Below are positions 17,074-26,399 of a DNA stretch of 64,000 bases, piece after piece. The notes under the pieces are model-generated. The model saw nothing but the letters and a program-made list of their open reading frames with translations. It searched no databases and was not told the origin of the DNA. The DNA comes from CAZPXZ01 sp965219495 (GTDB lineage Bacteria; Pseudomonadota; Alphaproteobacteria; Rhodobacterales; CAZPXZ01), in contig OZ244777.1 in assembly GCA_965219495.1 (NCBI GenBank), positions 4,340,001-4,404,000 on the forward strand. Reading direction: 5' to 3'. A program made the translations under genes and the position numbers. Every line of letters begins with the position of its first letter. The first letter of the stretch is position 1.

Positions 17074-17450
17074 AAACATTGAAGATCGGCATTGCCGGCT
17101 ACGACCGGATGAAGGCGCGCACCATGGCAATCGCCCGCGGAGAGTACAAGCCTGCCAGGGGCGAACCGACGGTCTGGTTCACGTCCATCGAGAGCTTCGC
17201 GAAGGTGCTCTCGCAGCGCAATCGCGAGCTTCTGGAGATGATTGCGAGGGAAAAGCCGGACTCGCTCACGGAGTTGGCGGAACTCGCGGGGCGAAACAAG
17301 TCGAACCTTTCGCGCACACTGAAGACGATGTCGCGCTACGGGCTCGTGGAGTTGAAAGAGGGACAGCGCAGCACGCTGGAACCTCGCGTCCCGTACGATC
17401 AGGTGAGGCTCGACGTTTCGTTGACAGCGCCGTCGAGGCAGGTTGCATGA
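17070..17450 (+). CDS. TumA-type antitoxin, HTH protein
   Basis: The 126-residue protein contains a winged helix-turn-helix: LEMIAREKPDSLTELAELAG, RNKSNLSRTLKTMSRYGLVE. It follows the toxin with a four-base overlap, as in TumE/TumA pairs where the HTH antitoxin is the second gene. It probably represses the operon at the palindrome 16676-16694. It is undamaged although its toxin is frameshifted. Confidence 0.82.
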   Translation: MKTLKIGIAGYDRMKARTMAIARGEYKPARGEPTVWFTSIESFAKVLSQRNRELLEMIAREKPDSLTELAELAGRNKSNLSRTLKTMSRYGLVELKEGQRSTLEPRVPYDQVRLDVSLTAPSRQVA

Positions 17451-17970
17451 ACAGTGTTGTATTTTGCATTCGTTCGTAACTGATTTCTCGAATTATTTTT
17501 GCCTCGCCTGAGAAAATATTCCCACACTGCTTCAGTTTCTTCGGAAGACTCATCGGGTTGAATTCCTTTCGACTTGAGCCCGCGTGACTGACATAACGCG
17601 AATCTCGGCCGGAACCGCCCAGCGCTCGGATTTGGGCATGACGAGCCCGATTCCGAATCAGGAAAAACCGCCCGCGACATTCCCAAGTTCCGCAGTCCTT
17701 GCGCTATGCTCTCCGTCCAATCGCCTGGCGGCCGATGGGAACCTTGGCTCCTGGGAAAAGAAGATGGGCGGGTTGGCGGTCTTCGCGTTCCCCGCTTTCG
17801 GCTCCAGTGCGCAGGGAACGGGAGCTTGTCCGTGCGGCATGCTCCGGCACAAGGCGCCGGTCGTCCTTGGCGCACAAGTTGACGGAGGTTCGCCGGATAC
17901 TTGCTGGCAGGTGGCCGCCAGGGAGGACGGACAACGGTGCTGGAGCGGCGTCGGCGCGTGGGCGATTGGC
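17451..17970. other. Degenerate sequence, no intact gene
   Basis: Frames here are short and shift often. They may be the 5' part of the toprim-type pseudogene that follows, but no motif is clear enough to prove it. Confidence 0.3.
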
Positions 17971-18180
17971 CGCCGGTCGGCGCGATCCGAACGCCGCGCT
18001 GCTCGTGGAAAGCGCCATCGATGCGATCTCCGCCATCTCCATGCCCGCCGCCCACGACGCCGGCGCCGTCGTCTCGACGGCCGGCCTGGCCGCCGCCCTG
18101 GATCGAAGCGCTCGGCATCGAGCGAATCCTCTGTGGATACGACTCGGACAGCGCCGGCGAGGCCGCCGCCGAAGCCCTCT
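17971..18180 (+). pseudogene. Toprim/DUF3991-type protein remnant
   Basis: The plus strand reads DPNAALLVESAIDAISAIS and GAVVSTAGLAAAL, then after a frame change WIEALGIERILCGYDSDSAG. The Glu in LLVESAID and the Asp pair in YDSDSAG are the two toprim motifs. Proteins of this type (primase- or relaxase-associated, DUF3991) are common on plasmids and integrative elements. At least one frameshift separates the two motifs and no start is identifiable. Confidence 0.6.
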
Positions 18181-18556
18181 CCCCGGCGGAAGCCGAGGCC
18201 ACGGGGCTTGCGCGCATAATCCGCAACGTGAAGCCGCCCCCCGCAGCGGCCGCAGCCCGCCTGGCGGAAGTCCTCCGCGATCGAGGCGTCAATCCGGGTG
18301 AAAAGCGCCCCCTCACTGGCGCCGATGAGGATTCCATGCAACATTGATTCTTCTCTCGTTTGTGCAACAAGAGAGAAACCCCACCGGGGACGCTCTTGCA
18401 AACTCCCCGGGGGGACCAATCGACATTCACGCACGGAATCCGATCGGATTCGCCCGATCGGGAATCAATCCATGTGAGCACGCTCAGCCCTGCCGGGAAA
18501 CAAACCCTGCTTGGAAAAACCTGCCTGGAATGAAACCCGCCGGGCTGCTGCTGCTT
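18181..18556. other. No gene seen
   Basis: Tail of the toprim-type remnant, then about 250 bp of uncoded DNA before the repeat copy at 18557. Confidence 0.35.
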
Positions 18557-18640
18557 CAAGCTATCCTCCTCCCCGGCAGCCCTGCCACGCTTCGGTCCCT
18601 GCGTGCAAGAACCGTTCCCCGATACACCCTCCACGCAACC
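18557..18640 (-). repeat. Dispersed repeat, copy 2
   Basis: Reverse-complement match of 14245-14331. It lies just upstream of the IS1380-like wreck, suggesting that the repeat belongs to that element's end. Confidence 0.55.
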
Positions 18641-18784
18641 CGGTTTCTCCATAAGCCCCTACTCGGAAGAGAAATCCCCCGTTCCGCCAACGCCGTGCAC
18701 AGCCCTCCGAAAAAAGCGGTAAAGCGTGGGAAAAACCTCTCACCTGCTACGAAATATTCCGGGAATCCTTGGTTGAAACATTCC

Positions 18785-19960
18785 AAACAACAACAGCAGG
18801 AGCGGCGCAAGGGCGAGGCGATTGTGCCGCGCCCGGCGGCCTCGCTGGCGGTGTTTTGGGAAGCCTCCCGGCGGCTGTTTTCGCAACTGGTGGACCGGCA
18901 TGGCCTGCGCCGCATCACCCTGGACCTGGATGCGACGATCGTTGCCTCGGGCAAGCGCGAAGCGCTGCCGACTTACCGGGCTTCGACCGGGGTATGTCAG
19001 GGGGAGACGGGGTACCAGCCGCAGAACGCTTTTTTGCGCGGAACCGGGGCTGATGGCGCATTCGGAGATGCGCGACGGCAACGAGCCGGCCAGGGAAGGC
19101 AACGCCCGGGTGCTGCTGGAGGCGCTGGAACGGCTGCCCGGCGCGGTCGAAGAGGTGACGGTGCGCAGCGACAGCGCCGCACATGTGGCGGAGGTGATCC
19201 GGCTCTGCAACCGTCCGGAGACCCGGCCGGAGGCCGGCGGCGCCCGGCGCTTGGGGGTGGTCGGCTTGGTGATTTCGGCGGTGCATTCCGAGGCGCTGAT
19301 GAACCAAGTGATGCGAACCCCGGAGACCGCATGGAAGCCGCTCGGGGAGAAGCCGAAAGAACCGGAGGCCGAAGTGGCCTCGAGTGCCGAGATCAACTTC
19401 ATGTCGAATTCCGACGCCCATCGCAAGGGGCCCGAGATCCTTCGCTACATTGCCGTGCGAAGGCCCCGGCCCGGATCGCTCGGAGTGAAGGCCAACGAGA
19501 TCCCCGCCCGTGACGGCCACCCGGCCTACGGCATTTGGGCGCCGCTGACCAACATCCCGGCGCCCGGCGGCAGCGGCCGGACGGCCTCGGACCGAAACCG
19601 ACGCCGGCAGAAGAAGTCCTGTCCTTCGCCAACCGCCGCTGCGGCGACGCTGAGCAGGTCCACGATACGCTCAAGAACAGCCTCGCCGGCGGCATCCTGC
19701 CCTACGGCCGGTTCGGCAGCACCGCGGCCTGGTGGCACGGTGCCATCCTGGCGTTGAACGTCCACGCTTGGCTCGGCCATAGCGCCCTCGAAGCCGACTT
19801 GCGCCGGGCCCACTGGAAACGGCTGCGGGCGGTGATCCTGGTCCACGCCGCGCGCCTGGCCTGGCACGCGCGGAGATGGATCCTGGTGTTGCGGCAAGCC
19901 GGAACCGAGGAACTTCGCGCCGCCCTGGAACGCCTTTCCAGATGCCCCGCTCCCGGGTGA
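18785..19960 (+). pseudogene. IS1380-like DDE transposase, several frameshifts
   Basis: Successive plus frames read RITLDLDATIVASGKREALP, then after a shift near 19030 EPGLMAHSEMRDGNEPAREG and VTVRSDSAAHVAEVI. After another shift near 19560 come EEVLSFANRRCGDAEQVHDT and GGILPYGRFGSTAAWWHGAI. LDLDAT and VRSDSA are the two catalytic Asp motifs of IS1380-type transposases. With at least two frameshifts the gene is dead. Confidence 0.7.
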
Positions 19961-20296
19961 CGCCGGGAGCTCCCCGCTGCAACCGCCGGCATATCCGAGT
20001 CGCCGTCGAACCGTGACGGGAAACGGGGTGCGCCACCGAATTTCTGCGCAAACGCTCGATCCGTTACGCCTTGGTGATCGCCCGGGGCGCCGGAAAACGG
20101 ATCACCCGGCTTTTCCGCGCAATTCGCGCCAAAATCTCCGCCAGAACCTCCTCAGATCCCGTTCCATAGCCGTAGCTCGCGGATTTGGGCGTCCCACGTT
20201 GGCTTGTTTCCGCTTGCGGTATGCTTACGGTCGAGGAATGGAGCAAAGAATGCGGAAAAGAAAAACCCCGCTATCCTGTTGGAAAAACGGTTTTTT
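19961..20296. other. No gene seen
   Basis: About 335 bp between the transposase wreck and the tRNA fragment; probably holds the end of the IS1380-like element and the junction of the integrative island. Confidence 0.35.
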
Positions 20297-20342
20297 TGGT
20301 TGCGGGGGTTGGATTTGAACCAACGACCTTCAGGTTATGAGT
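20297..20342 (-). tRNA. 3' half of initiator tRNA-Met (CAT), probable attachment site
   Basis: On the minus strand the sequence runs from the anticodon loop (CTCATAACC, 20334-20342) through the variable region and T-arm (GGTTCAAATCC) to an encoded CCA (20297-20299). This fits the alphaproteobacterial tRNA-fMet, whose acceptor end is CCCCCGCAACCA. The 5' half is missing: sequence beyond 20343 cannot form the D-arm. A tyrosine integrase begins 190 bp away, so this is best read as an att site created when an island integrated into a tRNA-fMet gene. Confidence 0.8.
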
Positions 20343-20530
20343 TTGCCTACAAACTGCGTCTTAGATGCGTTGATGACGCCTGATTGTTGACAAACGGCTG
20401 ATATATTGGGGTTTTCGGATTTCTTGCGGACGCATGCGCCGCCTCCCGCGCGTTACGAATCGATCCAAAGTGTTTGCCAATAGTTTGCCAACTTGCTAGA
20501 AGGCTCTTCTGGGGTCAAGAGATTCGAGCC

Positions 20531-21718
20531 ATGGCAAACCGCATTCCGAAACTCACCAGGCGCGCCGTCGAGGCCCTCAAGCCGAACGGCGCCGATACCG
20601 TCTACTGGGACGGCGAACTCACCGGCTTCGGCGTGCGCGTCCGGAAGTCGGGCAGGAAGAACTACGTTCTCCAGATCCGCGTCCGCGGCAAGCTGCGCTG
20701 GTTCACCCTCGGGCAGCACGGGCGCATCACCGCCGACGAGGCGAGAGCCGCGGCGCTGGAGATCCTGGCCCAGGCGAAGAAGGGCGTCGACCCGCGCGAT
20801 GCCGATGCGAAGCGGAAGGCCGAGCCGGTCATGACCGAGCTCGGCAGGCGCTTCCTCGAGGAGTATGTCCCGGTCCACTGCAAGCCCAGCACCCAGGGGG
20901 AATACCGGCGGTCGGTGGAGCTCTTCATCGATCCCGCGATCGGCGAGATGCGGATCGCCGAGGTCGAGCGTAAGGACATCGCCAAGCTGCATTTCGACCT
21001 GCGCGACAAGCCCTACCAGGCGAACCGCACGCTCGGCGTGCTCTCAAAGATGTTTTCGCTCGCGGAAATCTGGGGCATGCGGACGGACGGGTCCAATCCC
21101 TGCCGGCACGTCAAGCGCTACAAGGAAAGCAAGCGCGAGCGGTTCCTGTCGCCCGAGGAGACCGAGCGCCTGGGCGCGGTCCTCGCAGAGGCCGAAAGCG
21201 AGATGCCCTCGGCGGTCGCCGCCTTTCGCCTGTTGCTCTTGACGGGCTGCCGGCTGTCGGAGATCCAGTTCCTGCGCTGGGAATACGTCAGGGACGATTG
21301 CATCGAGCTGCCCGACGCGAAGACCGGGGGGCGGGTCGTGCCGCTCGGGCCCGAGGCCCGCGCCGTGCTGGCCAACCTGCCCCGCGAGGAGGACAATCCC
21401 TGGGTCATCCGTGGCAGGCTGCCGGGCTCCCATCTCACCGATCTCCAGCGCCCCTGGCGGCGCATCCGCGCGCGCGCCAAGCTCGAAGACGTGCGAATTC
21501 ACGACCTCAGGCACTCGTATGCCTCAAGGGCGCTGGCCTTGGGCGAGACCCTCACGATGATCGGGAAGCTGCTGGGTCACACCCAGGTGCAGACCACTGC
21601 CCGGTACGCTCACCTTGCCCGCGATTCGCTCCAAAACGCCGCCTCGCGGATCACTGGCAGCATCGGAAACAATCTCCTGGGCAGCGAGGCTTCAGGGGCG
21701 CCTCGGGCGGAGCCGTAA
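20531..21718 (+). CDS. int: Tyrosine-type integrase of a tRNA-fMet island
   Basis: The 395-residue protein has an N-terminal Arm domain (LTGFGVRVRKSGRKNYVLQI), a core-binding domain (about 100-190) and a catalytic domain with all conserved residues. These are TGCRLSEIQFLRW (Arg), HDLRHSYAS (His-x-x-Arg), LLGHTQVQTTARYAHL (His and nucleophile Tyr). ATG 20531 (MANRIPKL) is the first start that fits the family. It lies beside the tRNA-fMet 3' half and should catalyse excision and integration there. It seems intact. Fragments of related integrases lie at 47.5-48.2 kb. Confidence 0.93.
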   Translation: MANRIPKLTRRAVEALKPNGADTVYWDGELTGFGVRVRKSGRKNYVLQIRVRGKLRWFTLGQHGRITADEARAAALEILAQAKKGVDPRDADAKRKAEPVMTELGRRFLEEYVPVHCKPSTQGEYRRSVELFIDPAIGEMRIAEVERKDIAKLHFDLRDKPYQANRTLGVLSKMFSLAEIWGMRTDGSNPCRHVKRYKESKRERFLSPEETERLGAVLAEAESEMPSAVAAFRLLLLTGCRLSEIQFLRWEYVRDDCIELPDAKTGGRVVPLGPEARAVLANLPREEDNPWVIRGRLPGSHLTDLQRPWRRIRARAKLEDVRIHDLRHSYASRALALGETLTMIGKLLGHTQVQTTARYAHLARDSLQNAASRITGSIGNNLLGSEASGAPRAEP

Positions 21719-22256
21719 GCCCGTTGCCCCTCTGAGGCGGGACAGGCCCCGCAAGCGTAGCCGAACCCGCTTGCGAACGTTGCGGGCGGTGTCTATATCT
21801 CGGTCAAAGGATTGGGAATTTCCCCGTCGACAGAAGGGTCCTGCCGCTTCCGGGGCTCTTTGGTTTTCCCCGCCTCGAGCTTTCACAGAAGTTGAGCCAA
21901 TCCGCCGATCTTGGGTCGGACGATCTCGAACGCGCGGTTCGGCTGGTCCGGGCGAAAGTGCGACAGCACGATGGGCCGTACGGTCAGGTCGCTGTTGCCG
22001 ACTGGCGCATCCTGGAAGTCACTCGATTCAACGTAGCTCCGGGATCGTTCGCTGTCCGGTCGCCATTAGGCGCAGAGGAATGTTCGTTAAACTCCGCACG
22101 GGCAACATTAGTGGAAGCTTTGGCGACTAGCTGCAACAGGCGGAGGGGCCCAAGTATCAGGCGTAAACTTCCGTCTGTTGCCAATTGCTTTTGATGTACT
22201 CGACCCCATTGAGTTTTCGGCACAATAACAATTATGTATTTCACCGTCGCCTTGGA
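21719..22256. other. No intact gene; possible 3' fragment on the minus strand
   Basis: On the minus strand near 21980-21890 one frame reads VLSHFRPDQPNRAFEIVRPK and then stops, which looks like the end of a real protein but matches nothing I can name. The rest has no coding signal. Confidence 0.3.
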
Positions 22257-23648
22257 CTACCAATAGATTGCGATGATCTCGGTGTCCAAGAACCTTTCTT
22301 GATTGCCAGGCATTGAGGCATTACGGTATCCATCTCTATGCGAGTCCTGATGAATCTTCCTATTCGAAGCGCTGGCATCCTGGATAACATCATTTCTGAC
22401 CCGGTAGGCGAGATCCCCACAAATCTTTATTCCCAATGCGTCGTCTAGGCATTGGGTCATCTTCGCGAAGACGGACCGCCGTCCATCAACACTGTCCAGC
22501 CAATCCGGTCTAGGTGAGATTGAGTCGACCATGCTATTTATAGCTCCGGAATCGAGACTGCGATCAAGGTGTGTTAGGATCTGTTGAGCATATTCCTTCA
22601 TGATGCCTTTCCAAGACTGTTCGTCATTATCAATCGGGGTTTCCCTAATATCACCCGTTCCGTGTATGGCTTCAATCGCTTGGTCACTAAAGTCTTTGAT
22701 CATTTCATCAAACTGCGGGACGATACCCGCAAGCACACCAGCGATCTTGACCGGATGCCATCTATTGGCCAACCCGCTTACCGCGATACGGCAGAAGACC
22801 GTGTATTGAGCCTGCGAAAATAGGACTCGTCTGATATCTTTCCAAAAAAGGTCATGCTGAGCTACTCCGACCGCAAACGCCGGATTTGCGGTCAGAGACA
22901 AATCGGAAGGCAACTGATCCAAGAGCAATCGGTGGACCAAGACTTCGCGACCAGCAATACTGACCCAACTGTAATCTATGAGGCGCCCTCTAATCGGAAC
23001 AAGACCGACAAGTAAACCATCCAGCACCCGTGCCAATGAGCGCATTTCGGGCAATTTAGCGGGTAACTCGTTTCCGAATAGATGCTCGTTATCCTCCATA
23101 AGTTCTCGAAGGGTAGTGATTATAGACGTCATTCGAAAAATGGGGTCTGTTTCTAGCTCCACCTCCAATTCCATTAGTTCCCCTCGACGGATAGTGCGGG
23201 GATCGACAAGCCAAGGATCCTTAGACTCCCGATCGAGTCGCCTTTCGAGATCGGAGACGGAGTGAACGGTGGGTACGCTGTCACGGCCTAGAGGTGTCAA
23301 TGCGAGCGCTGCGCGTTCAATCTCATAGAGTTCCTTGAAGCTTGTCTGTATAATTGACTTACGTAAAACCTGGGAGCCCCGAAGTTCGCTGGTGTGCAAT
23401 TTGGAATCGAGCCTTGCGTTTATGAGGCCAGTCCCGACACCAATTGAACTCCCGACGTCACCATGTTGGGAGGCAGTCTGGCTCTCAGTGAATTCTGTAG
23501 GGATGGCACCCTTCCGAGAGGCCAAGATGCTATAGACCGAGACTTCGTCCAAATAGACGAATTCGCGAAGCAGACCGTCGGAGCTTGACGTGACCGGTCG
23601 CCTCCTCTGACGACGCAGCCACTCTCCGACCCTAGAGGCAAATCTCAT
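22257..23648 (-). CDS. DUF6414-family protein, partner of an AAA+ ATPase
   Basis: The 463-residue protein begins with a basic segment and then LREFVYLDEVSVYSILASRK, GAIPTEFTESQTASQHGDVG and GSQVLRKSIIQTSFKELYEI, the signature of the DUF6414 family. Its function is unknown. No membrane segment or known catalytic motif is seen. It overlaps the AAA+ gene by four bases (ATGA), so the two are co-translated. The base composition is clearly lower in GC than the flanks, pointing to transfer as a unit. Position next to an integrase and a tRNA site, among defence genes, suggests a defence or stress role; this is inference. Confidence 0.75.
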   Translation of the reverse strand: MRFASRVGEWLRRQRRRPVTSSSDGLLREFVYLDEVSVYSILASRKGAIPTEFTESQTASQHGDVGSSIGVGTGLINARLDSKLHTSELRGSQVLRKSIIQTSFKELYEIERAALALTPLGRDSVPTVHSVSDLERRLDRESKDPWLVDPRTIRRGELMELEVELETDPIFRMTSIITTLRELMEDNEHLFGNELPAKLPEMRSLARVLDGLLVGLVPIRGRLIDYSWVSIAGREVLVHRLLLDQLPSDLSLTANPAFAVGVAQHDLFWKDIRRVLFSQAQYTVFCRIAVSGLANRWHPVKIAGVLAGIVPQFDEMIKDFSDQAIEAIHGTGDIRETPIDNDEQSWKGIMKEYAQQILTHLDRSLDSGAINSMVDSISPRPDWLDSVDGRRSVFAKMTQCLDDALGIKICGDLAYRVRNDVIQDASASNRKIHQDSHRDGYRNASMPGNQERFLDTEIIAIYW

Positions 23649-24889
23649 CGACCTTCCTCCGCCTGTCCGGCCCGTCTCAAGCGAAGCCGGTAACGGGAAA
23701 CGCGCTCGAATCCGCCTATGTAGTCTTCTTCGTAGATCTTGTCCCTCCTATCCTGGGCGGCCAGCAATGCCGCTTCCTTCCAAATGTGCGCAAGCTCCGC
23801 TGCCGACCATCCGGCTGAGATCGCCGCGATCTCTGCATGGGGAAGCGGGCTAGCCGTCGACAGCCGGCGCGCGGTCTTCAAAAGGATGTCCAACCGATCG
23901 TTTTCGTCTGGATAGGGGAATTCGATTTCCCAGTCGAAGCGTCCAGGTCTTCGCAGCGCTACATCGAGGTCTTGAGGTCGGTTAGTAGCAGCGATGACAA
24001 CTACGTTATTGTCTGGCGAAAATCCGTCCATCAGGGTGAGTAATTGAGCGACCACCCTTTTTGACGCTTCATGCGATCCATCGCCGCGCTGCGCTGCTAC
24101 GCTGTCAATTTCGTCAAAGAAGATTATTGCTCTCTCCTGCTCCGATGCGGTCTTAAATAGTTTTCGCAGAAGCTCCTCGCTTTGACCGTACCATTTACTA
24201 AATATCGCTGGGCCAGAAATTTCATAGAATTTTGCAGAAGACCGGGAAGCAATTATCCTTGCGAGCATTGTTTTGCCAGTTCCAGGTTCGCCTGTAAACA
24301 GGACGCCCTTGATCGGCCGTGCCCCAATTTTCGCCAAAATTTCATTTTTCTGTAAAGGTATCTCAATCAATTCTCTGGCCCTTGCAACTACATCTGGGAG
24401 TCCTCCAAAATCGTCGAAGTTGAGCTCAGAATAATCTGCGCCTTCTGCGAGAAAACCGGCTATGACCGTATCATCAACCTGCGGAAGTTCGATGTAGGTG
24501 ATTGGAGATTCTGACAGAACTCGACTGACCCCCTGAACTTCGCCAGCATGAACAGTGTTTCCAACAGCGTACGACACAGTGTCTCTCGTTGGGACCGTAC
24601 GAAATCGCCCTCCAGATTCGATTACGGTAATGTCCTGGCACTTGACCTTTACAACACCAACCCACAAGTCATCAGGCCAAGAGTCGCTCGACGTTTTGTC
24701 CAATGTGACGTCTATGTTGTTTTCTATATCGCCGCAAATCAACAGGACGTTACCGACTGCAAAACGTTGTTGCGTCGTGTTGAAAGAACCTGACTTTCCG
24801 TTTCGAAAATCGATGTAAACAGTGCGCTCATCTTCACTAACTGCAGTGACCTTAGCAAGCAATCCAGAAGAGTTGAATTCAACCGTCAT
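23645..24889 (-). CDS. AAA+ ATPase, Cdc48/ARC-like
   Basis: The 414-residue protein has an N-terminal region of about 150 residues, rich in beta strands and likely OB-like, that does not match known substrate adaptors. A single AAA+ domain follows: Walker A GEPGTGKT (about 200-207), pore loop SKWYGQSEELLRKLF, Walker B IIFFDEID (about 255-262), sensor 1 VVIAATNRP, arginine finger RRPGRFDWEIEFP. This is the classic AAA (Cdc48, proteasomal ATPase, FtsH) subclade, but no protease domain or second AAA ring is fused. It is the first gene of a two-gene operon with the DUF6414 protein, probably its substrate, adaptor or effector. Confidence 0.85.
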   Translation of the reverse strand: MTVEFNSSGLLAKVTAVSEDERTVYIDFRNGKSGSFNTTQQRFAVGNVLLICGDIENNIDVTLDKTSSDSWPDDLWVGVVKVKCQDITVIESGGRFRTVPTRDTVSYAVGNTVHAGEVQGVSRVLSESPITYIELPQVDDTVIAGFLAEGADYSELNFDDFGGLPDVVARARELIEIPLQKNEILAKIGARPIKGVLFTGEPGTGKTMLARIIASRSSAKFYEISGPAIFSKWYGQSEELLRKLFKTASEQERAIIFFDEIDSVAAQRGDGSHEASKRVVAQLLTLMDGFSPDNNVVVIAATNRPQDLDVALRRPGRFDWEIEFPYPDENDRLDILLKTARRLSTASPLPHAEIAAISAGWSAAELAHIWKEAALLAAQDRRDKIYEEDYIGGFERVSRYRLRLRRAGQAEEGR

Positions 24890-25155
24890 TATTAACTAAA
24901 TGTCCCGATGTGCTTGGGAAATGACGGTGCAATACACATTGGCACGGGTCCGTGGGATCGCCCGTCTGGAAGCGTTAACGCGCTGTGGAGCTGGTAAGCG
25001 GAATGATGGGCACTAGCTTCCTCAGGTATTGTACATCATTCGGTGGGTCAAGTGGCGAGTCGAGGCTGGTGTTCGGACTTCCAGTGCCATGTCAGGAGTT
25101 CGTGTGGAAATGTCCTGAGCGTCGTTGTGACTGCCGAGGTTGCGGCAGCGATGCC

Positions 25156-25407
25156 CTAACTGCGCGATCCTTTGATGTGCTCTTCGAGGGCGTCGGCAAT
25201 GACCTTACGGGGATCGGCAATGCTGTAAATGTCAGCGTCCTGCTGGATCTCGTGGCTCACGAATCCGTCAACTTGGATTGGCTGGCCGTCGACAAACACC
25301 TTTAGGTGCCATTGCTCATGGTCACTGACGACCTTGATCTCGAATGAGCGACCGCCGTGTTCGAATTCCTTAACTGTTTCCAATGCAATTGCTCCTCTTT
25401 CGTCCAT
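25156..25407 (-). CDS. Small hypothetical protein
   Basis: The 83-residue frame (MDERGAIALETVKEFEHGGR, then WHLKVFVDGQPIQVDGFVSH) has a plausible ribosome site (GGGAATGGG) before ATG 25407. It looks like a single compact alpha/beta domain. I recognise no family. It precedes the AAA+/DUF6414 pair on the same strand with a gap of about 265 bp, so it may or may not belong to that unit. Confidence 0.5.
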   Translation of the reverse strand: MDERGAIALETVKEFEHGGRSFEIKVVSDHEQWHLKVFVDGQPIQVDGFVSHEIQQDADIYSIADPRKVIADALEEHIKGSRS

Positions 25408-25539
25408 AGTCCCATTCCCTTGGTACTATGTCCAGTCTTGGGTGGCGCCCCTTCCTGTCGCTGGTGTGTCATCATTGGGGTACCCGGCCGGCGCAGCAAG
25501 CGCGATGCCACCCATGGCGCCGGTATCTTTTGGCAGCAC

Positions 25540-25865
25540 TTGCCGTTGCTGGACGGCTGGTGCGCTCCGGGAGCTTCCGGCGCGGTCGCGACTTCGGTGC
25601 CTGACTCGGCTTGGTTCCGAAGCAGCACGCGACAGGCGGCAAGCCGACGCTGGGCAAGATATCGAAGATGGGCCAGCGCGATCTTCGACGGCTCTTGGTC
25701 AGCCGCGCCATGGCAGAGGTCTCCTGGGCAATGCGCCGCGGTAGGGCAAAGGATCCATGGTAGGCCAGCATGCTGGAACGCAAGCCGCGCAAGGTGGTTA
25801 CGATAGCGCTGGCCAACCGAACGGCGCATCGTCTGGATACTGACGACGAAGAAAGAGATTTACCG
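25540..25865 (+). pseudogene. IS110-family transposase, C-terminal fragment
   Basis: The plus strand reads LGLVPKQHATGGKPTLGKIS, KMGQRDLRRLLVSRAMAEVS and KPRKVVTIALANRTAHRLDT. This is the C-terminal Transposase_20 domain with its helix-hairpin region and serine neighbourhood. The N-terminal DEDD domain is missing and the frame is broken upstream near 25590. Confidence 0.7.
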
Positions 25866-26008
25866 GGCTTCCGTCGCCTGAAGGAAGCGAAAGAAGGGAA
25901 GCCGTCGGCGATGACGGGAGCGCCTCAGGGCGGACACGAACCCTGGCAAGCACCCCTACCAGCTGTTCCTACAGCTCGAGGAGATCGAACACCGCGCCAC
26001 GAAGGTCA

Positions 26009-26353
26009 TCATCGCTCCGGCGGGTCGCCCGCTTCCGAAGCGCGCCAAACGAAAAAGGTGCCGTTCGCCTTTACCCTGAACGGCACCTTGACGCCGATCT
26101 CTAGCCCCTCCCGACCCTTTACCTCCGCCTGGTCCACCCTGTCGATTTCTATTGAAGTTATCGCGCCATGCCTGAGTTCCGCGGCCGCACCTGCCGGTCG
26201 CATCACAAGGAAATCGCCCGGCACCAAACGTCCTTCGGGCCAGGCAAAACAGGCTACATGATGCCCGAACACCTGCACTTCACCTTCGACGGGGGTCAAC
26301 TGACCACGCGCAATTCGTGTCTGAAGCAGTTCACCGACTAGGATCTCGTTCAT
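26009..26353 (-). CDS. Translation-factor domain-2-like small protein, possibly 5'-truncated
   Basis: From ATG 26353 the frame reads MNEILVGELLQTRIARGQLT, then VFGHHVACFAWPEGRLVPGD, TSIEIDRVDQAEVKGREGLE and IGVKVPFRVKANGTFFVW. The pattern resembles the beta-barrel domain 2 of EF-Tu-like proteins, which also occurs as small stand-alone proteins. The frame stays open upstream of the ATG (TVELGAFAEA) until the IS end at 26400, so the true start may have been removed by that IS. Confidence 0.5.
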   Translation of the reverse strand: MNEILVGELLQTRIARGQLTPVEGEVQVFGHHVACFAWPEGRLVPGDFLVMRPAGAAAELRHGAITSIEIDRVDQAEVKGREGLEIGVKVPFRVKANGTFFVWRASEAGDPPER

Positions 26354-26399
26354 CGCCTCGGCAAACGCGCCTAGCTCTACCGTGTAGTCAATAATTGGG

